Shown piece after piece: positions 17,201 to 24,753 of a DNA stretch of 64,000 nucleotides. The notes beneath the pieces are model-generated. The model was not told the DNA's origin, did not search any database, and was given only the letters and a program-made list of their open reading frames with translations. The stretch is taken from assembly GCA_017462015.1 (NCBI GenBank), contig JAFTRX010000054.1, positions 1 through 64,000 of the forward strand, in the 5' to 3' direction. The position numbers were made by a program, and so were the translations under genes. This DNA is from Lentisphaeria bacterium (lineage in GTDB: Bacteria; Verrucomicrobiota; Lentisphaeria; Victivallales; Victivallaceae). The number at the start of each line of letters is the position of its first letter. The stretch's first letter is position 1.

Positions 17201-18566
17201 GGAACAGGTCATTTCCGGTCTGCGCGCGCCTTCGGTGTGGTGGTACGGTCATCTCGTGCGCCGGGGAGACGGTGTGTTGAGCAGCGAGGGTGAACAGTGC
17301 AAAAAAATCTTCCGCAATATGCGCGATTCCGGAGCGATGGAAGTTCTCGGTTTCGGCAAGCGCAAAGCGGCAAAAGCGGCGCTGGTCTGGTCGATCCCCA
17401 GTTTGGTCGCTTGCGCCGGAGCATCTTATCCCTCGCCTGCAAATGAGGCTCTTTATCAGCAGGTCATGCTTACATGGAGTTCACTTTTCCGCGATCTGGG
17501 AATGGATTCTCCGGACGTGATAACTCCGAAGCAGTTTGCCGCCCTTGATCCCAAACGTTATCCGCTGGTCATCCTTCCTCTGACCCGGATGTTGAGTGCC
17601 GCCGATGCCGCGCATCTGGAACGATTTGTCCGCAACGGTGGAACGTTGATCGCTGATTACGCTCCGGGCATCGTCGATGAGTATGGAGCGCTCGTTAAAA
17701 CCAGTCCGCTGTCCAAGGTTTTCGGTGTGGAGATCGCGCCTGCGGCGGCACCGGGAACGGGTGAATTTTATTTTGGCAAGAGCCGTCTGGCGGCTGCTGT
17801 TCCCGGACAGCCGGTGAAGGTTTATCCCGGAGCTGAAGTGCGCGGTTCGCTGAAGCGTACCATTCAAGGCATGATGATCGGCAGCATCCGGATGAATCCC
17901 AGCGTAAAAACGGTGGCTCCGGCGATGATCGTCAACCGCTGCGGCAGGGGTAAAGCCATCTACTTCAATGCGATCCTGCCTGCATACGATACTTCCAGTG
18001 AGGAAAAAGGAGCGACACTCCGCGCCGCCGCCAGAGAGATTTTCACCATTGCCGGAGTGGATATGAAACCGGCGCACACTCTTCCCAACGGCGCCAATTA
18101 CGCTGAATATGAGTACGAGGGTGTCCGTTACCTCTTTGTTTCCAGGAGAAACAATCAGAGTTCCGGAAAGTTCAACTTGAAACTCGGCAGAAACTATCAC
18201 GTCTATGAAATGATTTCCGGAAAATATGCCGGATATACCGCCAATGTCAAAGGTGTGCTTAAAGCCGGTGATGTCCGGATGTTCGCCTTGAGCGAAAAGC
18301 GTCTTCCCGCAGCGTACCGCAGTGAAATCAGTTGTGACGGCAGAAATTTCAAAGTCGGTTTCAACCAGTCTGGTGCGCCGGGAACGTTGTTCCAGATAAA
18401 GGTGTTCCATAACGGTAAAGATTTGCGCAAGCTCGGCAGGGTGACAGCCGTCGGAAAAGGACAGAGTATCTCCATCGACGGCGGACTCAAACTCTCCGGC
18501 ACTTACCGTATCGAACTCATCCGTATCGCTGACCGCAAAACGGTTGCCAAAACGTTTAAATTTTAA
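14238..18566 (+). CDS. Giant secreted GH42-like glycoside hydrolase (multidomain)
   Basis: A 1442-residue protein; ATG 14238 follows AAGGAG. Residues 1-23 are a signal peptide ending ATA. About 25-300 look like a galactose-mutarotase-type beta sandwich. About 340-520 contain a Rossmann-like glutamine-amidotransferase-like part (IILVCGHNGKSL). About 700-1080 resemble the GH42 beta-galactosidase barrel: FISDEITLGTY (near residue 826) and the Cys cluster FCFCGDCMTDF, then SVWWYGHL near 1000. About 1090-1300 match the GH42 trimerisation fold (PLVILPLTRMLSAADAAHLE, FVRNGGTLIADY). It should act outside the cytoplasm on a galactoside-type glycan. GH42 is by motif memory; catalytic residues are not proved. 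Confidence 0.75.
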   Translation: MSKKGVFIALLATLGFVLSGATAERKGDKIVLSSNRMLVEIDLTRGGRVSKLFDKKIQKDLAVLDNAPGGSGIFADSLFYPDSRRVDRRYEKGVYSAGDLKSGSKASVTLTSPKGLPLTIKKTISLADDSELLVADFEITNPGEADVIAAYRGGNTFRFAGEKSYKISFPEAKRNNSWNEPDTAPVKNHFTYNPGELKGADLFFYQPKRDYVSVTGSQAGIVFEVPFPLLSFFYSWMSNKSDGYPVVDFFTTRFLLPPLSKGEKEAVLLTVLDDPLARYKYRFRTQVRLISPANFAYEKFRAPSTAAKDTAFLPVYTPDTMFSKFKTPALVFAPVPAKPLSILAVGMVPGNHEMGEFIRRSGVNMDVVDAGRAFNASPYWGWNCPDPQMLIENLITKKPQIILVCGHNGKSLKPALLKKITSLVENGASFVYVGHRNNFPSLIPQSGGRELDPKLFAGNSWEKFPVKGKILEFTRGKGKVIQVRFNMEPANTEWVREARNLVPHIVGKPGEAFWEYYFAFYGKLFNYAAGNQASAKIESAVFDLNKFTARISGKAGSYTVKAITTCGVAASASGAVGEVSGNFAGTRVSGKELMMLQLWENGKVIDYCFADYAGKKLPECEIAFAKENFAANEKVTGTLDVDFSGKVSLLLREAASRRVIAQAEISVKPGRNDFALKRQISSPESLFYLEASSGSVRAGKYIFAKADAVEHRNIFPLIWGAHFSSWRDKMFNTELYDAGFEIYMAPMAYTKQPGELRAEALSVMASGMEYAPLGVEHIKAGNARNSMARVRTPCLSAAKYKERIARKSADIADKMAATNSKWAFISDEITLGTYFNTPHNFCFCGDCMTDFRKEMQALYKGDLKLLNTKWGTGFSSWDKVVPPTALEAGKSKNYAGFIAHRIFMYSRIDNICKLIADTIKVRCGGETGVSGMGIRGIYQGFDLMKNSAWLKSSAFYHDAFGLDAIRSSMVPGSRTGSFSDYGMRYALWEQVISGLRAPSVWWYGHLVRRGDGVLSSEGEQCKKIFRNMRDSGAMEVLGFGKRKAAKAALVWSIPSLVACAGASYPSPANEALYQQVMLTWSSLFRDLGMDSPDVITPKQFAALDPKRYPLVILPLTRMLSAADAAHLERFVRNGGTLIADYAPGIVDEYGALVKTSPLSKVFGVEIAPAAAPGTGEFYFGKSRLAAAVPGQPVKVYPGAEVRGSLKRTIQGMMIGSIRMNPSVKTVAPAMIVNRCGRGKAIYFNAILPAYDTSSEEKGATLRAAAREIFTIAGVDMKPAHTLPNGANYAEYEYEGVRYLFVSRRNNQSSGKFNLKLGRNYHVYEMISGKYAGYTANVKGVLKAGDVRMFALSEKRLPAAYRSEISCDGRNFKVGFNQSGAPGTLFQIKVFHNGKDLRKLGRVTAVGKGQSISIDGGLKLSGTYRIELIRIADRKTVAKTFKF

Positions 18567-18588
18567 CCCCTAAAAAAAGGAGATTGTT

Positions 18589-19458
18589 ATGTTTAAAAAA
18601 GTTTTAACCCTGATTTGCGCCATCAGTGCGCTGATCTCATCTGCCGCCGTAACGGTTCAGCTTATTGAACTCAAACCCGGTGACGAAGCCGCAAAAAAAG
18701 CCTATTTTGCCCTGCCGCGCAACTGTCGGCTCTGGGGAACTAACGGCTACAAACCCAGTGACAAACAGTACAATGCGATTCTGGTCATGCGCAACGACAA
18801 AGTCAACTTTGCTTTCCATCTGCGCGGCAATATGGTCGATGGCGCACCGCGCGGTGTGCAGATCGGTATGATCTCCCCCACGCACTTCAACTGGTATGCC
18901 GGCGGCTTTGTGGATATCAAATCCGGCAAAAAGCTGCTCAACTCCGGAAAATTTTCTGTCAAAGAGACCAAATCCGGTGATGCCGGTATCGCCATTCTGG
19001 ATTACAGTGAAGGCGCTTTCAACGGTACGATCACTCTGGCTCTGGCGGACAACGATGACAAGGTCGGCTTTGTCTTCACCCCCGCCGACAAGACTCTTCG
19101 TTTCAGTGTCCAGCTCACTGCTTATCCCGGCGAATACGGCAATGCCAAACTGCGTAAGCGCGTGGTTTACACCAACACCGGCAAGGGAGAGAATCCCAAA
19201 AAACTTACTCCGCAGGATTTCTACTGCGTTTTCGGTGATGAATATTACGACATCGCCCAGAAACGCGGTCGCGGCTGCTGCGCATTTTTGTTCAATCCCA
19301 AAGAGATCATCCCCGGCAGCACCATCCGTTGCGGTTATGCCTGTACCGCTTATTTGTACTTCAACAAAGGTTCCAACGCCAGCTTTGTTTTCTGGGATTT
19401 TGCCGGAAAGTCACTGGCTCAGGCGCTTGACTACATGAAGAACATCCAACTTCAGTAA
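18589..19458 (+). CDS. Secreted protein of unknown function
   Basis: A 289-residue protein starting at ATG 18589 with AAGGAG upstream. It has a signal peptide (MFKKVLTLICAISALISSAA). The rest is rich in beta-type segments and has paired Cys residues near GCCAFLF. I do not recognise the family. Its position, 22 bases after the giant hydrolase and 12 before the regulator, suggests a periplasmic glycan-binding or accessory role in the same operon. Confidence 0.7.
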   Translation: MFKKVLTLICAISALISSAAVTVQLIELKPGDEAAKKAYFALPRNCRLWGTNGYKPSDKQYNAILVMRNDKVNFAFHLRGNMVDGAPRGVQIGMISPTHFNWYAGGFVDIKSGKKLLNSGKFSVKETKSGDAGIAILDYSEGAFNGTITLALADNDDKVGFVFTPADKTLRFSVQLTAYPGEYGNAKLRKRVVYTNTGKGENPKKLTPQDFYCVFGDEYYDIAQKRGRGCCAFLFNPKEIIPGSTIRCGYACTAYLYFNKGSNASFVFWDFAGKSLAQALDYMKNIQLQ

Positions 19459-19470
19459 GGTTCTCTTTTT

Positions 19471-20811
19471 ATGTGCGCAGCGGAAAAAGATTCCTCCAGA
19501 ATAAATGAGATATTCTCCTGTTTGCTGGAGGAGTACGACCTCCCCAAGCTGACGAAAAAATTTCCGTCAGTACGGGAGATCCGTACTGCATTCCGCTGCG
19601 GACAAAACACCGCCACCACTGTACTTAACATGCTGGCGGAACACTTTCATTTCAAGCGCATACCCCGCAGTAAAAGCCGGTTGTCTCTCGATGTTTCCGG
19701 TACGCTCGGGATATCGGTGTGGAATGATTTTCTCTATCAGAAACGCGAGTGTACGCTCGTGGTTCCCCAAACCTCCGCCTTCTGCTGGCAGCCCATGGTC
19801 GATGAGTACAACAAACATCACCGTTTCCGGCTGAAGCTTCAGCTTATCTGCCATCTGGAAGAGTATTTCGACATAATTTCCGGCGGTTCTGCGGATCTAC
19901 TGCTTTTGCCCAACCACCCGGTGCTGACCGGCATCCCCGGCGGGCTTTCCCGCTTTATGGAATTGGATGCTCTGATTGGCAACTTCCCGATTTCCAACTT
20001 TTACAACTCAACCTTTTTGCGCGATGCAGACGGCCGCTGCCGCGGAATAGCTCCGGCACTGGTGCCGAAACTGCTCATTGCTCACAATGAGATTTCCGGT
20101 ATGCCGGAGGAGGCATTGACGGTATCCACTCTGCCGTCACTGCTGCAGAATATAAAACAGCGCAATCCTGAACTTGATTACAGTGCGATCTTCGATTCCT
20201 ACATCAACTTTTTCGGCAACTGCGGCCTTGACATCGCGGCTCTTGCGCAGGATTGCCGGAGTGAGCTTGATAAATGGAAATATTACATAGACATCTTCAA
20301 AACGTTGTATAACGGCAAACTTGTTCCGGCGATAAGCGAACTTCTTGACTTCGGTTATCCCCACTTTTTCAATCATAAAACTGCCATGATGGAGTCGTTT
20401 TACAGCAAAATTCCCCGTTCTTCGGAACAGCATTACAGTTTGCGCCCGTGTCCGGTCGAAACCGGTGTCGCGCACAGCGTTATCAGCGAAATACTGGTCA
20501 TTTGTCCGGGCAGTATCCGTTATGAACAGGCGTGGGAATTTATCAAATACACTCTCTCTCCGCCGGGACAGCAGCTTTTGCTCAGCCGGATGAATGCGTT
20601 TTCGGTTCTGCCGAATTTGAAACCCATCGGTATGCCGCAGGCGATTTTTGATATGATTTCCCCGCTTCTTGCGCATGCGGTGCGCCGTCCGTGTGACAAT
20701 CTTTTGACTCCGGAGCTTTTCCGCTTTTTTGAAAGCGGCATTGACCGTTTGATAAAATACGGCGGCGATGTGGAGAGTTTTCTTTATGATTTCAAGCAAC
20801 AATGCAACTGA
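19471..20811 (+). CDS. HTH plus solute-binding-domain fusion, likely sugar-sensing transcription regulator
   Basis: A 446-residue protein without a signal peptide. Residues about 25-65 (LPSVREIRTAFRCGQNTATTVLNMLAEHF) read as a GntR-like winged helix-turn-helix, where PSVREIR and the following TAT helix are typical. From about residue 95 the protein resembles a bacterial extracellular solute-binding protein: QPMVDEYNKHH near the start, a hinge-like middle, and a closing AWEFIKYTLSPPGQQLLLSRMNAF block, which is the usual C-terminal motif of ABC sugar-binding proteins. Inference: a cytoplasmic repressor that senses its sugar through a captured binding-protein domain. It lies in the operon it probably controls. 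Confidence 0.7.
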   Translation: MCAAEKDSSRINEIFSCLLEEYDLPKLTKKFPSVREIRTAFRCGQNTATTVLNMLAEHFHFKRIPRSKSRLSLDVSGTLGISVWNDFLYQKRECTLVVPQTSAFCWQPMVDEYNKHHRFRLKLQLICHLEEYFDIISGGSADLLLLPNHPVLTGIPGGLSRFMELDALIGNFPISNFYNSTFLRDADGRCRGIAPALVPKLLIAHNEISGMPEEALTVSTLPSLLQNIKQRNPELDYSAIFDSYINFFGNCGLDIAALAQDCRSELDKWKYYIDIFKTLYNGKLVPAISELLDFGYPHFFNHKTAMMESFYSKIPRSSEQHYSLRPCPVETGVAHSVISEILVICPGSIRYEQAWEFIKYTLSPPGQQLLLSRMNAFSVLPNLKPIGMPQAIFDMISPLLAHAVRRPCDNLLTPELFRFFESGIDRLIKYGGDVESFLYDFKQQCN

Positions 20812-20826
20812 ATATACGAGGATGCA

Positions 20827-21636
20827 ATGATGAAAATATCCATGTGGAGTTCATTCCTTTACGGGCGCAAATTTGAGACCATCATTCCGTCGATGCACAA
20901 TGCCGGTTTTGACAGTATGGATTTGTCCACTGAACACTTGGACGAACTTGTCGCTTCCGACAACGCAGCCAAGCGTGCGATCGAGTGGCGCGATATGGGT
21001 TGGGAATACAATGTACCTCTTTTGCAGACCCATCTGCCTTTGGACTCCGATCTTTCGGTTGCCGGTCTCTCCCGCGATAAACAGCTTGATTATCTCAAAC
21101 GTGAACTGGAACTGGTCATGTTGATGGATATTCCGGCGGCAGTCATTCATGCCCGGATGGAAAACAACGGCAATGAAGATAATATCGTGGACGCTCTGCT
21201 TGAGTTGTGTGATTTTCTCAAAGGCAGTAAAACTTCTCTCGCACTGGAAAACCTCTTTCGCTGCGATACCCGCGCCAAAGATTTGATCTCTCTCATCAAT
21301 CTCGCGGATAATCATCCCAAGCTCGGCATTTGTCTTGATACCGGACACTTGAACTGGACGGGCGGCGATCCGGTGGAATTTCTTGAAGATGCCGGCACTC
21401 GGCTTACGGCACTGCATATTGCCGACAACACCGGCATCGGCGATTATCACATGCTGCCGCTGGGACGGGGAACGGTTCCTTGGCGTGCGTTTATGCGCAA
21501 GCTCAAATCCATGGATTACAAAGGTATTTTCAACTATGAAGCATCCGGCGAGAATTCCGCAGAATACCCGGAAATGCTGGATGCCAAACTGCTTTACTCA
21601 GCTCAACTTGCCCGCATTTTGCTGGCATTGGAATAA
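20827..21636 (+). CDS. Xylose-isomerase-like TIM barrel (sugar phosphate isomerase/epimerase)
   Basis: A 269-residue protein starting at ATG 20827 (a second ATG follows directly). Metal-binding motifs of the AP-endonuclease-2 superfamily are present: HLPLDSD, AAVIHAR, LALENLF, GICLDTGHLNW, ALHIADN and GRGTVPW, ending with NYEASGE. The substrate is not deducible. It is 15 bases after the regulator and 21 before the GH123 gene, so it probably processes the sugar released by the operon hydrolases. Confidence 0.85.
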   Translation: MMKISMWSSFLYGRKFETIIPSMHNAGFDSMDLSTEHLDELVASDNAAKRAIEWRDMGWEYNVPLLQTHLPLDSDLSVAGLSRDKQLDYLKRELELVMLMDIPAAVIHARMENNGNEDNIVDALLELCDFLKGSKTSLALENLFRCDTRAKDLISLINLADNHPKLGICLDTGHLNWTGGDPVEFLEDAGTRLTALHIADNTGIGDYHMLPLGRGTVPWRAFMRKLKSMDYKGIFNYEASGENSAEYPEMLDAKLLYSAQLARILLALE

Positions 21637-21657
21637 TGATGACGAAAGGTTTGTATC

Positions 21658-23316
21658 GTGCGTGATCTTAAACTTATCTATTTGAGTTCTCTGGCGAAAA
21701 TTCCGCCGTACATGAAAAAACTTCCCAAAGGTATCAAATCCGGGAAAATGCTGCAAGGGGAACGCTTCAATTTTCAGCTCCTCTTCCACTCTCCCGTGAT
21801 GCACAACCGCAAGACCGAAGTTGAACTTATCACCGATTTCCCCGGCGCAATATCCATCCGGGAAGTCGCTTATACTCCCGTGTCATTCACCGGTTTTGAA
21901 ATGTGTGATGACGACGTCATCTCCGATATGGCAGGTGTTTATCCCGACCGGTTGATACCGCTGGAAAATAATTGTACCCGTATCGTCATCCGCCAGACCA
22001 AAACCTTGTGGATATCCGCCGATGCTCCTGCTGATACCAGGCCGGGAAAATATTCCGTCAAACTCCACCTCACCATTTACCCCGATGATGCCGATGAAGG
22101 CGCACGGCTTACCCAGAAGATCGAGCATGTCGAAACTGATGAGTTCCAGTTGGAGATTTTACCGTTCAAACTCCCGGAACAGCGCTTGAAAGTCACTCAG
22201 TGGTTCCATCCGGATTCTCTTTCTTCGCACTATCAGCTCCCCATGTGGAGCGAAGAACACTGGACAGTTGTTGCGGACTGGCTCGCCGATCTTGCGGCAC
22301 ACGGAACCAATATGATACTGGTTCCGGCGCTGTCGCTCATCCTCAACGTTGCAGAAAATTCCCGGCGCGAAATCTCTCAGCTTCTGATTATCAGCGGTAA
22401 TGATACCGATGGTTACACCTTCGATTTTTCCCGCTTTGACCGCTATATAAACATCGCCCGTCAGTGCGGATTCAAATACTTTGAGATCAGCCACCTCTTT
22501 TCCCAATGGGGCGCCGCTTACGCTCCTCCGGTGGTGGTCAATGGCGAATTGCTCTTTGACGGTACTGTCCCCGGCGATTCTCCAGCGTACCGCAACTTCC
22601 TTTCCGCGATGCTGACCGCTCTGCGCGAACATCTGGAAGAACTCAATATCAGCCATTGCACCGTCTTCCATTGTTCCGATGAACCGCCTGCCAACCGCAT
22701 TGCCCAATACCGCAATGCGATGGATTTTATCAAATCTCTGCTTCCGGGTTTCCAAATCATCGATGCCCTCAACAATGCCGATATCTTTGATGCCAGCGGT
22801 GTCGATACTCCCGTGCCGCTTATCAGTCAGCTTGACCGTTTCAAAAAGATCAAGCTTCGGGAAAAATGGTGTTACTACTGCTGCGCTCCCGCCCGGAAAA
22901 TGCCCAACCGCTTCATCCATTTCCCCTCATCACGCAACCGTATTTTCGGTATGCTGCTGTGGAAACACAATATGGACGGCTTCCTGCACTGGGGTTACAA
23001 CTTCTACTTTGAAGCTCTCTCCCGCTTCAAAATCGATCCGATGCTCGACCCCGGCTGTGACCGCTTCTATCCCCCCGGTGACGGCTTTCTGGTCTATCCC
23101 GGCCGTGATGGCAAGCCGGACAGTTCCATCCGTCACGAAGTCTTTACTGAAGCTCTTCAGGATTTCCGTCTCTTGGATCTGCTTGCTCAAAAGTATGGCA
23201 GAACCAAAGTCAAAAAGATGCTTTCCCGCTGGTGTGGCAAGATTTCCATGTCCTCTTATCCCCGCGGCGAATCCGCCGTGCTTGCACTGCGCAAACACCT
23301 GCTTTCTTTGCTTTAG
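21658..23316 (+). CDS. GH123/DUF4091-type glycoside hydrolase
   Basis: A 552-residue protein with a GTG start at 21658 (GAAAGG upstream; no ATG in a good place). There is no signal peptide, so it is cytoplasmic. An N-terminal beta domain (about 1-175) leads into a TIM barrel whose HCSDEPP motif (about residues 336-341) matches the Asp-Glu catalytic pair of GH123 (beta-N-acetylgalactosaminidase type); the GFLHWGYNFY and DGFLVYPGRDG motifs are the usual C-terminal marks of DUF4091. Last gene of the five-gene operon. Confidence 0.82.
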   Translation: MRDLKLIYLSSLAKIPPYMKKLPKGIKSGKMLQGERFNFQLLFHSPVMHNRKTEVELITDFPGAISIREVAYTPVSFTGFEMCDDDVISDMAGVYPDRLIPLENNCTRIVIRQTKTLWISADAPADTRPGKYSVKLHLTIYPDDADEGARLTQKIEHVETDEFQLEILPFKLPEQRLKVTQWFHPDSLSSHYQLPMWSEEHWTVVADWLADLAAHGTNMILVPALSLILNVAENSRREISQLLIISGNDTDGYTFDFSRFDRYINIARQCGFKYFEISHLFSQWGAAYAPPVVVNGELLFDGTVPGDSPAYRNFLSAMLTALREHLEELNISHCTVFHCSDEPPANRIAQYRNAMDFIKSLLPGFQIIDALNNADIFDASGVDTPVPLISQLDRFKKIKLREKWCYYCCAPARKMPNRFIHFPSSRNRIFGMLLWKHNMDGFLHWGYNFYFEALSRFKIDPMLDPGCDRFYPPGDGFLVYPGRDGKPDSSIRHEVFTEALQDFRLLDLLAQKYGRTKVKKMLSRWCGKISMSSYPRGESAVLALRKHLLSLL

Positions 23317-23700
23317 TGGCGGCGATCTCGCTTGCTGCTGCGAGCCTTGCCGTTGGTTTTAGGGGCGACGATCTCGCTTGCTCCTGTGAGCCTTTCCGGC
23401 GGACGGCGGCTCGGTTGAGGACAATAGTCCACGCCCTCGCCGCCGCCTTGGAAAAACTCGCATTAGCGGCGCGATATCGCCGCCTACGGGCTGGGTTGGC
23501 GTATGTGTCGCCTGACGGCGACCAATGTAGTGGTGAGTTGCGCCGCTTGCGCGGCTTATGAACGCCTTGCGGCGTTTTTTTTCGGCGTGTGCGGGCTGGG
23601 TTGGCGTATGTGTCGCCTGTCGGCGACCAATGTAGTGATGAGTTGCGCCGCTTGCGCGGCTTATGTAACGCCTTGCGGCGTTTTTTTCGGCGCGCACCAA
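23317..23700. repeat. Repeat-rich spacer with a 105-bp tandem duplication
   Basis: Two near-identical units start at 23488 and 23593 (GGGCTGGGTTGGCGTATG), each ending in a hairpin built on ACGCCTTGCGGCGT followed by a T run (near 23562-23582 and 23667-23687). Upstream, a shorter GATCTCGCTTGCT-type motif is duplicated near 23325 and 23370. Open frames across it are repeats of short peptides and look non-coding. Confidence 0.75.
23562..23582 (+). terminator. Terminator-like hairpin in repeat unit 1
   Basis: ACGCC-TTG-CGGCGT followed by seven or more T. A second copy is at about 23667-23687. These probably end the GH123 operon transcript. Confidence 0.55.
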
Positions 23701-23734
23701 CCTCCAGTCCACTCCGCTACTCACTCCAGTCGGC

Positions 23735-23771
23735 TGTCCTACACGTCCTACTTGTCCTACACGTCCTACAC
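23735..23771. repeat. Four copies of a 9-bp microrepeat
   Basis: TGTCCTACACGTCCTACTTG and its continuation repeat the unit GTCCTACAC with one or two changes. It lies in non-coding sequence between the tandem repeats and the pseudopilin terminator; the rest of 23700-23865 shows nothing else. Confidence 0.6.
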
Positions 23772-23867
23772 TCCTCTTCCGTTCCACGTGGCACTTGGCA
23801 GTGCGCCAGCCGCCAGTCCCATCCGCCGTTCATCGGCTGTCCCCCCCCTGAAAAAAGACAAAAAAAA

Positions 23868-23901
23868 TGCGGAGCTTTCGCTCCGCAATTTTTTTCCAAC
23901 T
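23868..23901. terminator. Intrinsic terminator of the pseudopilin gene, possibly bidirectional
   Basis: TGCGGAGC-TTTC-GCTCCGCA with A run on the left and T run on the right, just after the stop of the minus-strand gene at 23912. Confidence 0.75.
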
Positions 23902-23911
23902 GATTGCTGAA

Positions 23912-24577
23912 TTATTCGGCAATGGTGTTGGTGAGGGTGTAGTTAGCATCCTTGCCGGCGAGAACAAAACCAGTGTTGGCTTTGCTGAACCACTTGGCAC
24001 CGTTGAAGCCGCGGGTGGAACCGTCAGCGAACAGGATGTTACCATAGTTGGTGTGGTTGCTCTTGCTGGAAGCAGCGGCGACAGTACCGTCAAGGTCGAA
24101 GGCGATGGCGGATTCAGAACCGTAGTTACCAGCGATGTATCCGGGGATGTAACCGAAAGCCAAGGTGGCAGCGGCGCCGCCGGAAGCATAGGTCAGAGCG
24201 GTGGTACCGGTACCGGCGGAAACGGTGCTGCTCGGGCAGGTGTAGACGCCGTAGTCGGTGAGGTATTCGTTAGCCATCAGGGCGTTCATACCGGCTTCAG
24301 CACCGGCGACTGTACCGATAGCATCTTCGCCGGAGGGGGAGCCAAGAGCGAGGGTACCAGTAGAGATACGGACTTTTCCGGTCGGCGTTTTTTCACGGTT
24401 GTCCTGAGCATACTGGATCAGGGCGTTACCGATCTGTTTCAGGTTGCTGATGCAGGAGCCGCGACGGCCGCGTTCACGTGCAGACTGGAGGGCGGGGAGC
24501 AGCATGGCAGCGAGGATGGCGATGATCGCGATCACGACCAGCAGCTCGATGAGGGTAAAACCACGGGTTTTCTTCAT
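23912..24577 (-). CDS. Prepilin-type pseudopilin with H-X9-DG motif
   Basis: A 221-residue protein. ATG 24577 follows AAAGGAAT, so the longer frame is not used. The start is [20 protein letters not shown], a classical class III signal cleaved after Gly6, then [16 protein letters not shown]. Near the C-terminus [14 protein letters not shown] fits the H-X9-DG signature of PVC surface pseudopilins. The middle is Ala/Gly/Thr/Ser-rich. With its own promoter region, 5-prime hairpin and strong terminator it looks like an abundantly expressed surface subunit. Confidence 0.88.
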   Translation of the reverse strand: MKKTRGFTLIELLVVIAIIAILAAMLLPALQSARERGRRGSCISNLKQIGNALIQYAQDNREKTPTGKVRISTGTLALGSPSGEDAIGTVAGAEAGMNALMANEYLTDYGVYTCPSSTVSAGTGTTALTYASGGAAATLAFGYIPGYIAGNYGSESAIAFDLDGTVAAASSKSNHTNYGNILFADGSTRGFNGAKWFSKANTGFVLAGKDANYTLTNTIAE

Positions 24578-24600
24578 TTTTTTATTCCTTTCTTTTATTT

Positions 24601-24621
24601 TGCACATGCCTTTGATGTGCA
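24601..24621 (-). promoter_or_regulatory. Inverted repeat in the leader of the pseudopilin gene
   Basis: TGCACAT (24601-24607) and ATGTGCA (24615-24621) form a 7-bp arm with a seven-base loop, 24 bases before the start codon. A TATAAT-like box lies further upstream near 24650. Could be a leader hairpin or an operator. Confidence 0.4.
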
Positions 24622-24753
24622 TATTTTACGTCAAATCCTCTTTGACATGGCTTTATTATACACCTTTAGATGTAAATCGGAATATCTTTTTTATCGACAA
24701 GCTCGTTTTTTTCAACAAAGTTTCATAATGTGAAAGTTTGCCGTATTTTTTGG

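Noticed and set aside
23359-23910. Several overlapping frames in the 23.4-23.9 kb spacer
   Set aside because: All are products of tandem and 9-bp repeats, with no ribosome sites or recognisable domains.
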